From NCBI GenBank assembly GCA_002389905.1, contig DGRE01000033.1:5604-69603 (forward strand): DNA of 64,000 bases, read 5' to 3'. The first letter of the stretch is position 1. Each line of letters begins with the position of its first letter. This DNA is from Hungatella sp. UBA4396 (GTDB lineage Bacteria; Bacillota; Clostridia; Lachnospirales; Lachnospiraceae). The position numbers and the translations under genes are program-made. Below the pieces are notes generated by a model, which saw only the letters and a program-made list of their open reading frames with translations, ran no database searches and was not told the DNA's origin. Shown here in pieces: positions 1 to 7,657 of this stretch.

Positions 1-1145
1 TCCGTGGTTATGATGGCATCTCCCCCTGTCACCTCATAAATCTTTTCGATGATATAGGGTCCGCTTAAAATGCTCTTGTCATAGCGCAATGGATGCATCT
101 GGCTCCTGCGGTCAATGTGTGCCAGCCACTCGTCGTGGTTTATTGGGTCTAAACGGGCATTTAACTTCTTTAAAATCACCTTTACGTCACCGGAGACGCT
201 GGCATGGGCCTTTACATTTTTGCTGATTTCAGCAGGATCTACGTCAAACTGGAGAATCTTGGCTTTTCTGGCGAACTTGGAAGCATTTCCCGTCACCCTG
301 TCACTGAATCTGGCTCCGGCCACGATCAGAAGATCGCATTCCGTGATTCCCAGGTTCGAGGTCTTGGTTCCGTGCATTCCTACCATTCCGGTATACAGCT
401 CGTCATTTCCGTCCATGGCACCCTTTCCCATGAGGCTGTCTGCCACCGGAGCCTGAATTCTGTGGGCAAAGGCTCGAAGCTCCTCTGCCGCATCAGAGGC
501 AATGACACCGCCGCCTGCAAAAATGTAAGGCTTTTCTGCCTTGCGGATCATCTGAAGAGCGGTTTCCAAATCCTCTTCTGTGATGGTGTCCACCTGACGC
601 TCAATAGGTGCCGGAGCCTTGTATTCATAATCATGGGTATTGCCTGTTACATCTTTGGTAATGTCCACCAGCACCGGGCCAGGTCTTCCGGTCTGCGCGA
701 TCTTAAATGCCCGGCGAATGGTATCCGCCAGCTTTGTTATATCCTTAACAATAAAGCTGTATTTCGTAATAGGCATGGTCACACCGGCAATGTCGATTTC
801 CTGGAAGCTGTCACGCCCAAGCAGACTGACTCCCACATTGCAGGTAATGGCTACCACTGGAATGGAGTCCATAAAGGCAGTTGCAATTCCTGTTACCAGG
901 TTGGTGGCTCCTGGGCCTGAGGTTGCCAGACAGACACCGACTTTTCCTGTTGCCCTTGCATATCCGTCAGCCGCATGGGATGCACCCTGCTCATGGGATG
1001 TGAGAATGTGATTGATCTCATCCTGGTGCTTATAAAGGGCATCGTATATATTGAGGATAGTGCCGCCCGGATATCCAAAAACAGTGTCTACGCCCTGTTC
1101 CTTCAGGCATTCAATTACAATTTCTGCTCCTGATAATGTTTTCAT
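1..1145 (-). CDS. ilvB: Acetolactate synthase large subunit, 3' end cut by window edge
   Basis: Acetolactate synthase condenses two pyruvates, or pyruvate and 2-ketobutyrate, in the first shared step of valine, leucine and isoleucine synthesis. Only the first 381 codons lie in the window. Visible are the thiamine-diphosphate enzyme N-terminal domain with FGYPGG near residue 23 and the catalytic Glu at about residue 52 in SHEQGASHAADGYARA, then the start of the central FAD/Rossmann domain with IFAGGG. The C-terminal cofactor motif GDG...N is off the edge. The ATG at 1145 follows a GAAAGGGGAAAGC ribosome site. It lies 20 bases downstream of ilvD in one leftward leuB-ilvD-ilvB operon. A catabolic acetolactate synthase is the alternative, but the context favours biosynthesis. 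Confidence 0.93.
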   Translation of the reverse strand, partial: MKTLSGAEIVIECLKEQGVDTVFGYPGGTILNIYDALYKHQDEINHILTSHEQGASHAADGYARATGKVGVCLATSGPGATNLVTGIATAFMDSIPVVAITCNVGVSLLGRDSFQEIDIAGVTMPITKYSFIVKDITKLADTIRRAFKIAQTGRPGPVLVDITKDVTGNTHDYEYKAPAPIERQVDTITEEDLETALQMIRKAEKPYIFAGGGVIASDAAEELRAFAHRIQAPVADSLMGKGAMDGNDELYTGMVGMHGTKTSNLGITECDLLIVAGARFSDRVTGNASKFARKAKILQFDVDPAEISKNVKAHASVSGDVKVILKKLNARLDPINHDEWLAHIDRRSQMHPLRYDKSILSGPYIIEKIYEVTGGDAIITT

Positions 1146-1165
1146 AAATCTGCTTTCCCCTTTCT

Positions 1166-2827
1166 TTATATCTCCAGAATGGCTCCCTTGCTTGCCGGAG
1201 CCGCCATGGCCGCATAACGGGCCAGATATCCAGAGGTTACCTGTGGCTTTCTGGGCTTCCATTCAGCCTTTCTTGCCGCCATTTCTTCATCCGATACCTT
1301 TATGTCTAACCGGCAGTTGTCTATATCAATGGAAATAATATCCCCTTCTTCTACCAGGGCAATCGGGCCTCCTACTGCTGCTTCCGGGCAGACATGGCCG
1401 ATGGAAGCACCTCTGGAAGCGCCGCTGAAGCGTCCGTCTGTAATGAGGGCAACTGTGGAGCCAAGTCCCATACCTGCAATAGCTGAAGTGGGATTTAACA
1501 TCTCTCTCATGCCAGGGCCGCCCTTGGGGCCTTCATAGCGGATAACCACCACGTCGCCTGCCACGATCTTTCCGCCCTTGATTGCGTCAATGGCATCCTC
1601 TTCACAGTCAAACACCCTTGCCGGTCCTTCATGCTTTAACATCTCAGGATCTACGGCAGAACGTTTCACCACAGAGCAGTCCGGAGCTAGATTTCCCGTT
1701 AACACCGCGATACCGCCGGTGCTGCTATAGGGATCTTCTACAGGGCGGATGACAGAGTGATCCTTGTTCACATGGCCCTTTATATTTTCTCCTACGGTCT
1801 TTCCTGTCACTGTCATGCAGTCCAGCTCTAAAAGTCCCAGCTTGCTGATCTCATTCATAACAGCGTAAATACCGCCGGCTTCGTTTAAATCTTCCATATA
1901 AGTATGACCTGCCGGAGCTAAGTGGCAGAGGTTTGGAGTCTTGGAGCTGATCTCATTGGCGATTTCCAGGTTTAAGTCCACACCTGCCTCATGGGCAATA
2001 GCCGGAAGGTGAAGCATGCTGTTGGTGCTGCAGCCCAAAGCCATATCCATGGTCAGGGCGTTGCGGAATGCCTTTTCGGTCATAATGTCACGGGGACAGA
2101 TATTCTTTTTCAGCATATCCATAACTGCCATTCCCGCATGCTTTGCCAGCTTTAAACGCTCGGAGTAAACAGCCGGTATGGTTCCGTTGCCGCGAAGGCC
2201 CATTCCTAATACCTCGGTTAAACAGTTCATGCTGTTGGCCGTATACATACCGGAGCAGGAGCCGCAGGTAGGACATGCTTTCTCTTCGTATTCCCTTACG
2301 TCTTCTTCTGTCATGGTTTCAGCCGCATAAGCGCCTACTGCCTCAAATACACTGGATAAGCTGGTTTTTTGCCCTTTCACACGGCCTGCCATCATGGGGC
2401 CGCCGCTGACGAATACGGTTGGTACATTGACACGGGCTGCCGCCATCAAAAGTCCCGGAACATTCTTATCACAGTTTGGCACCATGACCAATGCGTCAAA
2501 GGCATGGGCCCTTGCCAGACATTCTGTGGAGTCCGCAACCAGATCTCTGGTCACCAGAGAATACTTCATTCCGATGTGTCCCATGGCAATTCCGTCACAG
2601 ACTGCAATGGCCGGAACCATGACCGGTGTACCGCCTGCCATGGCAACTCCCATTTTGACGGCATTGACTATTTTATCCAGGTTGGTATGGCCTGGTACGA
2701 TCTCATTATAAGAGCTGACAATTCCGATCAGAGGTCTTTCCATCTCTTCCTCAGTCATTCCCAGCGCATTAAATAAGGAACGGTGAGGTGCCTGCTGCAT
2801 TCCTTTTTTTACTGAATCACTCTTCAT
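1166..2827 (-). CDS. ilvD: Dihydroxy-acid dehydratase
   Basis: This enzyme dehydrates 2,3-dihydroxy acids to 2-keto acids, the third step of isoleucine and valine synthesis, using an iron-sulfur cluster. The 553-residue protein is normal length. It shows the IlvD/Edd signatures PNCDKNVPG near residue 118, the cluster-ligand segment CPTCGSCSGMYTANSMNCL near residue 190 and the C-terminal GRFSGASRG near residue 470. The ATG has a strong AAGGAG site. It sits between leuB (23-base gap) and ilvB (20-base gap), which supports the biosynthetic role. The window carries a second, divergent IlvD/Edd protein at 14849-16651 in a sugar-acid cluster; this one is the amino acid enzyme. Confidence 0.95.
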   Translation of the reverse strand: MKSDSVKKGMQQAPHRSLFNALGMTEEEMERPLIGIVSSYNEIVPGHTNLDKIVNAVKMGVAMAGGTPVMVPAIAVCDGIAMGHIGMKYSLVTRDLVADSTECLARAHAFDALVMVPNCDKNVPGLLMAAARVNVPTVFVSGGPMMAGRVKGQKTSLSSVFEAVGAYAAETMTEEDVREYEEKACPTCGSCSGMYTANSMNCLTEVLGMGLRGNGTIPAVYSERLKLAKHAGMAVMDMLKKNICPRDIMTEKAFRNALTMDMALGCSTNSMLHLPAIAHEAGVDLNLEIANEISSKTPNLCHLAPAGHTYMEDLNEAGGIYAVMNEISKLGLLELDCMTVTGKTVGENIKGHVNKDHSVIRPVEDPYSSTGGIAVLTGNLAPDCSVVKRSAVDPEMLKHEGPARVFDCEEDAIDAIKGGKIVAGDVVVIRYEGPKGGPGMREMLNPTSAIAGMGLGSTVALITDGRFSGASRGASIGHVCPEAAVGGPIALVEEGDIISIDIDNCRLDIKVSDEEMAARKAEWKPRKPQVTSGYLARYAAMAAPASKGAILEI

Positions 2828-2850
2828 ATGCTGTACTCTCCTTTTCTTTT

Positions 2851-3936
2851 TTATGAAATTTTCCCTGCAATCAAATCTCCCATCTCAGTGGTAGAGACCT
2901 GCTTGCAGCCCTGAGACATTATGTCTCCGGTCCGGCAGCCTTCTGATAACACCTTTTCTACTGCCGCTTCTACTGCATCTGCTTCTTTATCCAAGTCAAA
3001 GGAGTAGCGCAGCATCATAGCTGCTGAAAGGATGGTGGCTATGGGGTTTGCAATGTTCTTTCCTGCAATGTCAGGTGCAGAGCCGTGACTTGGCTCATAC
3101 ATTCCGAATTTGCTTTCATTCATGCTGGCCGAAGACAGCATTCCGATGGAACCGGTGATCATGCTGGCCTCGTCGGATAAAATGTCTCCGAACATGTTTT
3201 CCGTCAGGATTACATCAAACTGGCCTGGATTCATAACAAGCTGCATGGCACAGTTGTCAACCAGCATGTGGGTTAAGGTAACCTCAGGATAATCCTTTGC
3301 CACCTCTTCCACCACATTTCTCCAAAGCCTGGAGGAATCCAGTACATTTGCCTTATCCACGCTGATTACCTGCTTCCTGCGCTTCATGGCAATATCGAAA
3401 GCCTTAATGGCGATTCTTCTGATTTCATTTTCATTATAAGTGAGGGTGTCAACGGCAGTTCTGACGCCGTCTATTTCCTTGGTATACCGGTCTCCAAAGT
3501 AAAGACCGCCTGTCAGCTCTCTCATAATGACCATGTCAAAGCCGTCTCCGATGATCTCTTTCTTTAAGGGGCAGGCTTCAGACAATTCTTTATAAAGATA
3601 AGCAGGACGGATATTTGCAAATAAATTAAGGCCCTTGCGGATTGCCAAAAGCCCCGCTTCAGGTCTTAAATGAGGGGCCACATCGTACCATTTGGAATTT
3701 CCCACATCTCCGCCTACTGCTCCAAGGAGAACAGAGTCACTGTTTTTTGCGGTTTCCAGGGCTTCCTCTGTTAAGGGAACGCCATGGGCATCAATGGAAA
3801 CACCGCCCATTAAAACCTCTGTATACAAAAACTCATGACCGAATATAGTTCCCACCTTATCAAGGATCTTTTTCGCCTCTCCAATGATTTCAGGTCCAAT
3901 CCCATCACCGGGGATAACTGCAATGCTGTAATTCAT
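2851..3936 (-). CDS. leuB: 3-isopropylmalate dehydrogenase
   Basis: LeuB oxidatively decarboxylates 3-isopropylmalate with NAD in leucine synthesis. The 361-residue length is typical. Visible are the N-terminal GDGIGPEI, the substrate-binding RELTGGLYFG, the active-site DKANVLDSSRLWR and the metal-binding NMFGDILSDEASM, followed by the NAD-binding HGSAPDIAGK. SD GGGAG precedes the ATG by 8 bases. It is the first structural gene of leuB-ilvD-ilvB; leuA, leuC and leuD are not in the window. The long upstream leader (about 186 nt) and the palindrome over the promoter suggest both repressor and leader control. Confidence 0.95.
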   Translation of the reverse strand: MNYSIAVIPGDGIGPEIIGEAKKILDKVGTIFGHEFLYTEVLMGGVSIDAHGVPLTEEALETAKNSDSVLLGAVGGDVGNSKWYDVAPHLRPEAGLLAIRKGLNLFANIRPAYLYKELSEACPLKKEIIGDGFDMVIMRELTGGLYFGDRYTKEIDGVRTAVDTLTYNENEIRRIAIKAFDIAMKRRKQVISVDKANVLDSSRLWRNVVEEVAKDYPEVTLTHMLVDNCAMQLVMNPGQFDVILTENMFGDILSDEASMITGSIGMLSSASMNESKFGMYEPSHGSAPDIAGKNIANPIATILSAAMMLRYSFDLDKEADAVEAAVEKVLSEGCRTGDIMSQGCKQVSTTEMGDLIAGKIS

Positions 3937-3960
3937 CTTTCATTCTCCCTCTATATGAGT

Positions 3961-4005
3961 TACAGTCCAGTTATGTAAAAGCTTTGAAAGCATAACCTGA
4001 CTGTA
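3961..4005 (-). promoter_or_regulatory. Hairpin 3 of the leuB leader
   Basis: Arms 3961-3975 and 3991-4005 are complementary over 13 of 15 positions with one 2-base internal loop and a 15-base apical loop. It lies just before the leuB ribosome site. No U-run follows, so it is not a simple terminator; a role in initiation control or mRNA stability is inferred. Confidence 0.4.
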
Positions 4006-4051
4006 GCTATGATATGTTACTGTGTTAAAGTATTTGTTCTCATTATATAGA

Positions 4052-4080
4052 TTATGAGAAGCCTTTTTAGCTTCTCATAA
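4052..4080 (-). promoter_or_regulatory. Hairpin 2 of the leuB leader, with competing partner
   Basis: TTATGAGAAGC and GCTTCTCATAA form a perfect 11-bp stem with a 7-base loop. In the leftward transcript the second arm (4062-4052) can alternatively pair with 4043-4037 (7 bp). The stop codon of the leader ORF at 4067-4102 sits in the loop. This looks like a switch with mutually exclusive stems, but no poly-U tract marks a terminator. Confidence 0.4.
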
Positions 4081-4102
4081 AAGACACTCCCTTTAATGTC
4101 AT
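4067..4102 (-). CDS. Possible 11-residue leader peptide upstream of leuB
   Basis: An ATG at 4102 opens a 12-codon frame, MTLKGVSFMRS and stop, within about 20 bases of the predicted transcription start. GGAGGG lies immediately before this ATG. A second in-frame ATG at 4078 has a better-spaced AAGGGAG (8 bases) and would encode only M-R-S. The frame ends inside hairpin 2, so a translating ribosome would cover the first arm. It is not rich in Leu, Ile or Val, so classical branched-chain attenuation is not evident. Whether it is translated is unknown. Confidence 0.3.
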   Translation of the reverse strand: MTLKGVSFMRS

Positions 4103-4110
4103 CCCTCCGA

Positions 4111-4132
4111 TTATGAAAACTTGTTTTCATAA
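4111..4132. promoter_or_regulatory. Perfect palindrome overlapping the leuB -10 box
   Basis: TTATGAAAAC-TT-GTTTTCATAA is a perfect inverted repeat with 10-bp arms. It starts inside the -10 hexamer (4129-4134) and covers the likely start point, the usual place for a repressor operator. The responsible regulator is not identifiable from this window. Confidence 0.5.
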
Positions 4133-4157
4133 TAGAACATTTATCGGGATTTTTCAA
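4129..4157 (-). promoter_or_regulatory. Sigma-A promoter of leuB-ilvD-ilvB
   Basis: Read on the minus strand: TTGAAA (4157-4152), a 17-base spacer, then TATTAT (4134-4129). It is the best promoter in the 306-base gap between leuB and the upstream glycosylase gene. The rest of that gap holds the leader hairpins and palindrome listed separately. Confidence 0.65.
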
Positions 4158-4242
4158 CTAAAATCATATAAATTTGATGGAAAACAGTATATAAGATTGG
4201 AATTGAAACTATAAGCTCCGGTTATGAAAGAACTTCCGGCAA

Positions 4243-5109
4243 TCACTTTAATGCCAGTTTATTGACTTTATAATAGAACATATACTGCTGGAGAATCCCT
4301 GCATACCCCTGGTACTTCTTAAGAGGAAAGCCCTGGGGATAATGTTGTTCCAATATCTGTTTTACGTGGGTATCCACCGGAAAAGCACCGATGTGATGAA
4401 GCCCGAACAGACAGATACAGTCCGCCACCTTCTTTCCTATGCCGTATTGTTCTGTCAGCATGGAATGGGCCTTTTCATAGTCCTGCTTCTTTAAATCGTG
4501 AAGCCACATATCTCCAGGCTCTCCGCTGCATTTTTCAGCTATAGACCATATGTATTTATCCCTGTATCCAAGGCCCAGACCCGAAAGACCGGAAGTTCCT
4601 GCTGCTGCAATGGTCTCAGGCTGGGGAAAGGTGTAATAGCTCCTTTCCTCCTCTTTCCAGGTTCCGCCGGCAGAAGCCGCCAGACCGGTTCCTGTCCTTT
4701 GAACTCCGAACCTGCAGCACAGGGCCTCAACACTTCCCGTGATCCGGGTAATGTTGTTGTTTTGTGAAATCAAAAAGGTCACAATCATTTCCCAAAGGTC
4801 CTGATTCAAAATCCGCACGCCCCAGCCCAGCTTAACAGCCTCTCTAAGGTAAGCATCCTCCGACTCCACATTCTTTTTATATCCGCTGTAATCCGTCTGC
4901 AGGTCAAAGTAACCGGACCATATTTCCCGGAACTCTTCTTCCCCGCAGGAAAAGAGAAAGCAGTCCTCTTCTATCACCGCCTCCACATAATTCCCGGCTG
5001 CGGCAATGGACCAGACGCCATGATTGTCCTCTCTCCTTCTGATCCGGAAGCATTGGCCTGATCTGGCAATCTGTTCTAAATCCATATCCTTTATTGAAAT
5101 CCGGTACAT
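4243..5109 (-). CDS. OGG1-like 8-oxoguanine DNA glycosylase / AP lyase
   Basis: Base-excision repair enzyme of the helix-hairpin-helix GPD family that would remove oxidised guanine. The 288-residue protein has an OGG-type N-terminal beta domain (about 1-110) and an HhH-GPD domain (about 110-285). The hairpin YGIGKKVADC carries the expected catalytic Lys at about 227, and FPVDTHV carries the catalytic Asp at about 246. The spacing of these residues matches OGG1-type bifunctional enzymes. There is no C-terminal iron-sulfur Cys cluster, which argues against endonuclease III and MutY. It lies 28 bases downstream of the HAD gene, probably cotranscribed. Substrate preference is inferred from family. 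Confidence 0.8.
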   Translation of the reverse strand: MYRISIKDMDLEQIARSGQCFRIRRREDNHGVWSIAAAGNYVEAVIEEDCFLFSCGEEEFREIWSGYFDLQTDYSGYKKNVESEDAYLREAVKLGWGVRILNQDLWEMIVTFLISQNNNITRITGSVEALCCRFGVQRTGTGLAASAGGTWKEEERSYYTFPQPETIAAAGTSGLSGLGLGYRDKYIWSIAEKCSGEPGDMWLHDLKKQDYEKAHSMLTEQYGIGKKVADCICLFGLHHIGAFPVDTHVKQILEQHYPQGFPLKKYQGYAGILQQYMFYYKVNKLALK

Positions 5110-5137
5110 GACAACGATCTCTCCATTCTATCAGCCA

Positions 5138-5764
5138 TTACAAAACTGGCTGGCTTTCGTTTAAACAAGATAACACTTCTCTAAGCTTCTTTACATCTCC
5201 GTCTGCAAAACAGTATCCATCCATTCCGCAATCCCTGGCTCCCTCAATATTCATAGGAAGGTCATCGATAAAAAAGCATTCCTCCGGCTTTAAACCGAAC
5301 CGGTTAAAGAGATGGGCGTACATTTCCTTCTGAGGCTTTATGTACTTCACCTCTGCGGAAAATAAGGTTCCGTCAAAGTGGCTGATTCCGGGAATCATAT
5401 GGCTGCATTCCAAAAGCCGCAGGGAGGCATTGGAGCACAAATAAATCCCATATCCCTTTTCCTTAAGCTCTGCCACCAGCTCCTCCATTCCCTCAATGGG
5501 CCATAGATTGTATTCGTGCCAGTGCTTCATGCATAAAGCTGCCATTTCCTTTGCGTGATCTGTTTCCAGACGGGCCTGCATTTTCTTAAGGGCAGTCTCT
5601 TCCGGCATCAGGCCCATATCCAGAAAAATCCACTCCGGCGAATCAAACACTGCGGCAGACACTGCCTTTCTCTCCGCCTCATCCTCAATAAAATGATGGC
5701 ACACCTTATTCCCTTCATAATTTACCAATACTTTTCCCATGTCAAATACTATATTTTTAATCAT
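5138..5764 (-). CDS. HAD-family hydrolase (phosphatase-like)
   Basis: A 208-residue cytoplasmic haloacid-dehalogenase-fold hydrolase. Motif I is FDMGKVL with the nucleophilic Asp at residue 8, motif II is CSNAS, a Lys lies in KPQKEMY, and motif IV is FFIDDLPMNIEGA. The D-x-G form of motif I resembles the YihX/epoxide-hydrolase-like branch. A longer frame extends to 5860 inside the MATE gene, but the ATG at 5764 has AGGAGAG five bases upstream and starts directly at the HAD fold, so I chose it. It begins one base after the MATE stop codon and is probably cotranscribed with it. The substrate, perhaps a sugar phosphate, is not known. Confidence 0.85.
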   Translation of the reverse strand: MIKNIVFDMGKVLVNYEGNKVCHHFIEDEAERKAVSAAVFDSPEWIFLDMGLMPEETALKKMQARLETDHAKEMAALCMKHWHEYNLWPIEGMEELVAELKEKGYGIYLCSNASLRLLECSHMIPGISHFDGTLFSAEVKYIKPQKEMYAHLFNRFGLKPEECFFIDDLPMNIEGARDCGMDGYCFADGDVKKLREVLSCLNESQPVL

Positions 5765-5765
5765 T

Positions 5766-7106
5766 TCATCTCTCCTGTAATAGTTGATTTTTTTTCTTAA
5801 ACCAAAAATAATAAGGAACCTCTGCAAGGAGCATACAGATCCAGCCAATGAAGCTGGCAACGGCCACTCCCTTTATTCCCATAACCGGAACCAGGAAGTA
5901 AACAAAGACTACCCGGACTGATATCTGGATCAATGTGGAGATCAGCGTAATGGACATGTTCCCCATTCCCCTGAAAAAGCCTTGTATTCCATTGGTAAAC
6001 GCAGGAACCAGATAGAAAAATGCCATAAGGCTTAGATATTCTACCCCTGCTGCCACCATGCCCTTGTCTCCCTCCGAGACAAATAACCTCATGGCAGGCT
6101 CTTTTATAAGAAGAACCAAACCGCAGATCAGAACCCAGTAACAGACTTCAAGAGCCAGTCCGGTCCGAAATCCCTTTTTCACCCGTTTTCCGTCTCCTGC
6201 TCCCCGGTTCTGAGCCACAAAGGTCATCATTCCGGCCCCAATGCTTTGCTCCGGGATAAGCGCAAAGTCTTCCACCCGGTTTACTGCATGAAAGGCTGCA
6301 ATGGTACTGACACCCAAAGGATTGATAAAGCCCTGAATCAAAAGCTTTCCAATGGGCTGGCAGGACTGCTGCAAGGCTGTAATGGAACCGTGCCGTAAGG
6401 TCAGGCCCAAGAGCCCCCGGTCCATATGAAATTCGCCTCTGGCAAGCTGAAGAAAGGGGACCTTCCTATATATGTATCCTACACACAGGATTACAGAGAA
6501 CGCCGCCGAAATATTGGTAGCAAGTGCCGCTCCAAAAACGCCCATATGAAGCTGGGATACGAAGATCACATCCAAGATTCCATTGAGCACCGAAGCTGCT
6601 GCCAAAAAACGGACCGGGGTTTTGGAATCTCCCACACTCCTTAAAGCGGAAGATACTGCATTGTAAAAAAAAGTAAAGGGCACTCCTAAAAATATAACCC
6701 GAAGATACAGGGTTCCCTCTTTCATGACCTCCTCAGGAGCACGAAGAAGCTTCAGTATATTAGGAGAAAAAATTGCCCCTAAAGCTGCAATAATCAGGGA
6801 AAACCAGACTCCAAACATCAGAACTGTTGCTGCCTCCCGTTTCACCTTATCGTAATCCCCTGCTCCAAAGAATTCACTCATCAGCACTGAGGCACCGATG
6901 CAGATTCCCGAAATTCCCAGAATTACAATGGTCATCACCGGGCCGGACGTACCCACTGCTGCCAAAGCCTGTTCTCCGGCAAAACGTCCCACCACAATTG
7001 AATCTACAGCATTATAAGTAAGCTGAAATAAGTTTCCCAAAATCAGTGGAATGGAAAATCCGATCAGGTGGGATGAAATATTTCCTTTTGTCATATCCTT
7101 CATCAT
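5766..7106 (-). CDS. MATE-family multidrug/metabolite exporter
   Basis: An integral membrane antiporter of 446 residues with about twelve hydrophobic segments in two homologous halves. The N-terminal half contains GNISSHLIGFSIPLILGNLFQ and the Asp/Gly-rich VDSIVVGRFAGEQALAAVG. An internal repeat begins around residue 235. It would extrude cationic drugs or metabolites using a Na+ or H+ gradient. The ATG has AAGGG about nine bases upstream. It follows greA closely (22 bases) and precedes the HAD gene. Substrate cannot be told from the sequence. Confidence 0.9.
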   Translation of the reverse strand: MMKDMTKGNISSHLIGFSIPLILGNLFQLTYNAVDSIVVGRFAGEQALAAVGTSGPVMTIVILGISGICIGASVLMSEFFGAGDYDKVKREAATVLMFGVWFSLIIAALGAIFSPNILKLLRAPEEVMKEGTLYLRVIFLGVPFTFFYNAVSSALRSVGDSKTPVRFLAAASVLNGILDVIFVSQLHMGVFGAALATNISAAFSVILCVGYIYRKVPFLQLARGEFHMDRGLLGLTLRHGSITALQQSCQPIGKLLIQGFINPLGVSTIAAFHAVNRVEDFALIPEQSIGAGMMTFVAQNRGAGDGKRVKKGFRTGLALEVCYWVLICGLVLLIKEPAMRLFVSEGDKGMVAAGVEYLSLMAFFYLVPAFTNGIQGFFRGMGNMSITLISTLIQISVRVVFVYFLVPVMGIKGVAVASFIGWICMLLAEVPYYFWFKKKNQLLQER

Positions 7107-7128
7107 TTAAACCAACCCTTCCGGCGGA

Positions 7129-7632
7129 TCAATAGCTTCTCAGCTTATCGCTTCCGTCATCCTTTGTATTTTCCAGCCGTTTTACCACTACATAATAACC
7201 AGCTTTATCGCTGATTTTTACATAAACTCTGTCTCCTGCTTTGCGGCCCATAATGGCCCTTCCCAAAGGAGAATCCGGGGTGATCAGTCCCTTCATGGAA
7301 TTTCCCCGGACCGTGGTAACCAGTTTGTAGGTTTCTGTCTCGTCATCCTCTTCAAAATATAAGTCAACCGTATTGTAAAGGCCAATTTCATCCTCCTTAG
7401 AGTCATCGGATACGATCTGGGCCGTACGGATCATCTTCTCCAGATACCGGATTCTGCTTTCGTTCTGGTTCTTGTCCTTTTTGGCAGCATGGTATTCAAA
7501 GTTCTCGCTTAAGTCCCCGTGGGCCCTGGCCTCCTTGACAGCCTCCAGGGCTTCCTTGCGGACCACCAGTTTTCTATGATCGATTTCTTCCTGTATTTTC
7601 TTGATGTCGTTTTCTGTCAATTTGTCAAACAC
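7129..7632 (-). CDS. greA: Transcription elongation factor GreA
   Basis: GreA enters the RNA polymerase secondary channel and stimulates cleavage of backtracked RNA. The 167-residue protein has the N-terminal antiparallel coiled coil (about 5-80) with acidic tip residues around ARAHGDLSENFEYHAAKKDKN, and the C-terminal FKBP-like domain with TPDSPLGRAIMGRKAGD. The start is a GTG at 7632; no nearby ATG gives the conserved N-terminus. It lies between the hydrogenase-like gene and MATE with short gaps, likely one transcript. Confidence 0.93.
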   Translation of the reverse strand: MFDKLTENDIKKIQEEIDHRKLVVRKEALEAVKEARAHGDLSENFEYHAAKKDKNQNESRIRYLEKMIRTAQIVSDDSKEDEIGLYNTVDLYFEEDDETETYKLVTTVRGNSMKGLITPDSPLGRAIMGRKAGDRVYVKISDKAGYYVVVKRLENTKDDGSDKLRSY

Positions 7633-7657
7633 GCTTTAAGCCAGCCTTTCCTTTTTC

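Noticed and set aside
204..920. Long plus-strand frame of 238 codons
   Set aside because: It lies antisense to ilvB, whose translation is clearly acetolactate synthase; no SD and no recognisable protein.
3937..4242. T-box riboswitch expected before a leucine operon
   Set aside because: The conserved T-box sequence (AGGGTGGTACCGCG-like) and a terminator with U-run are absent.
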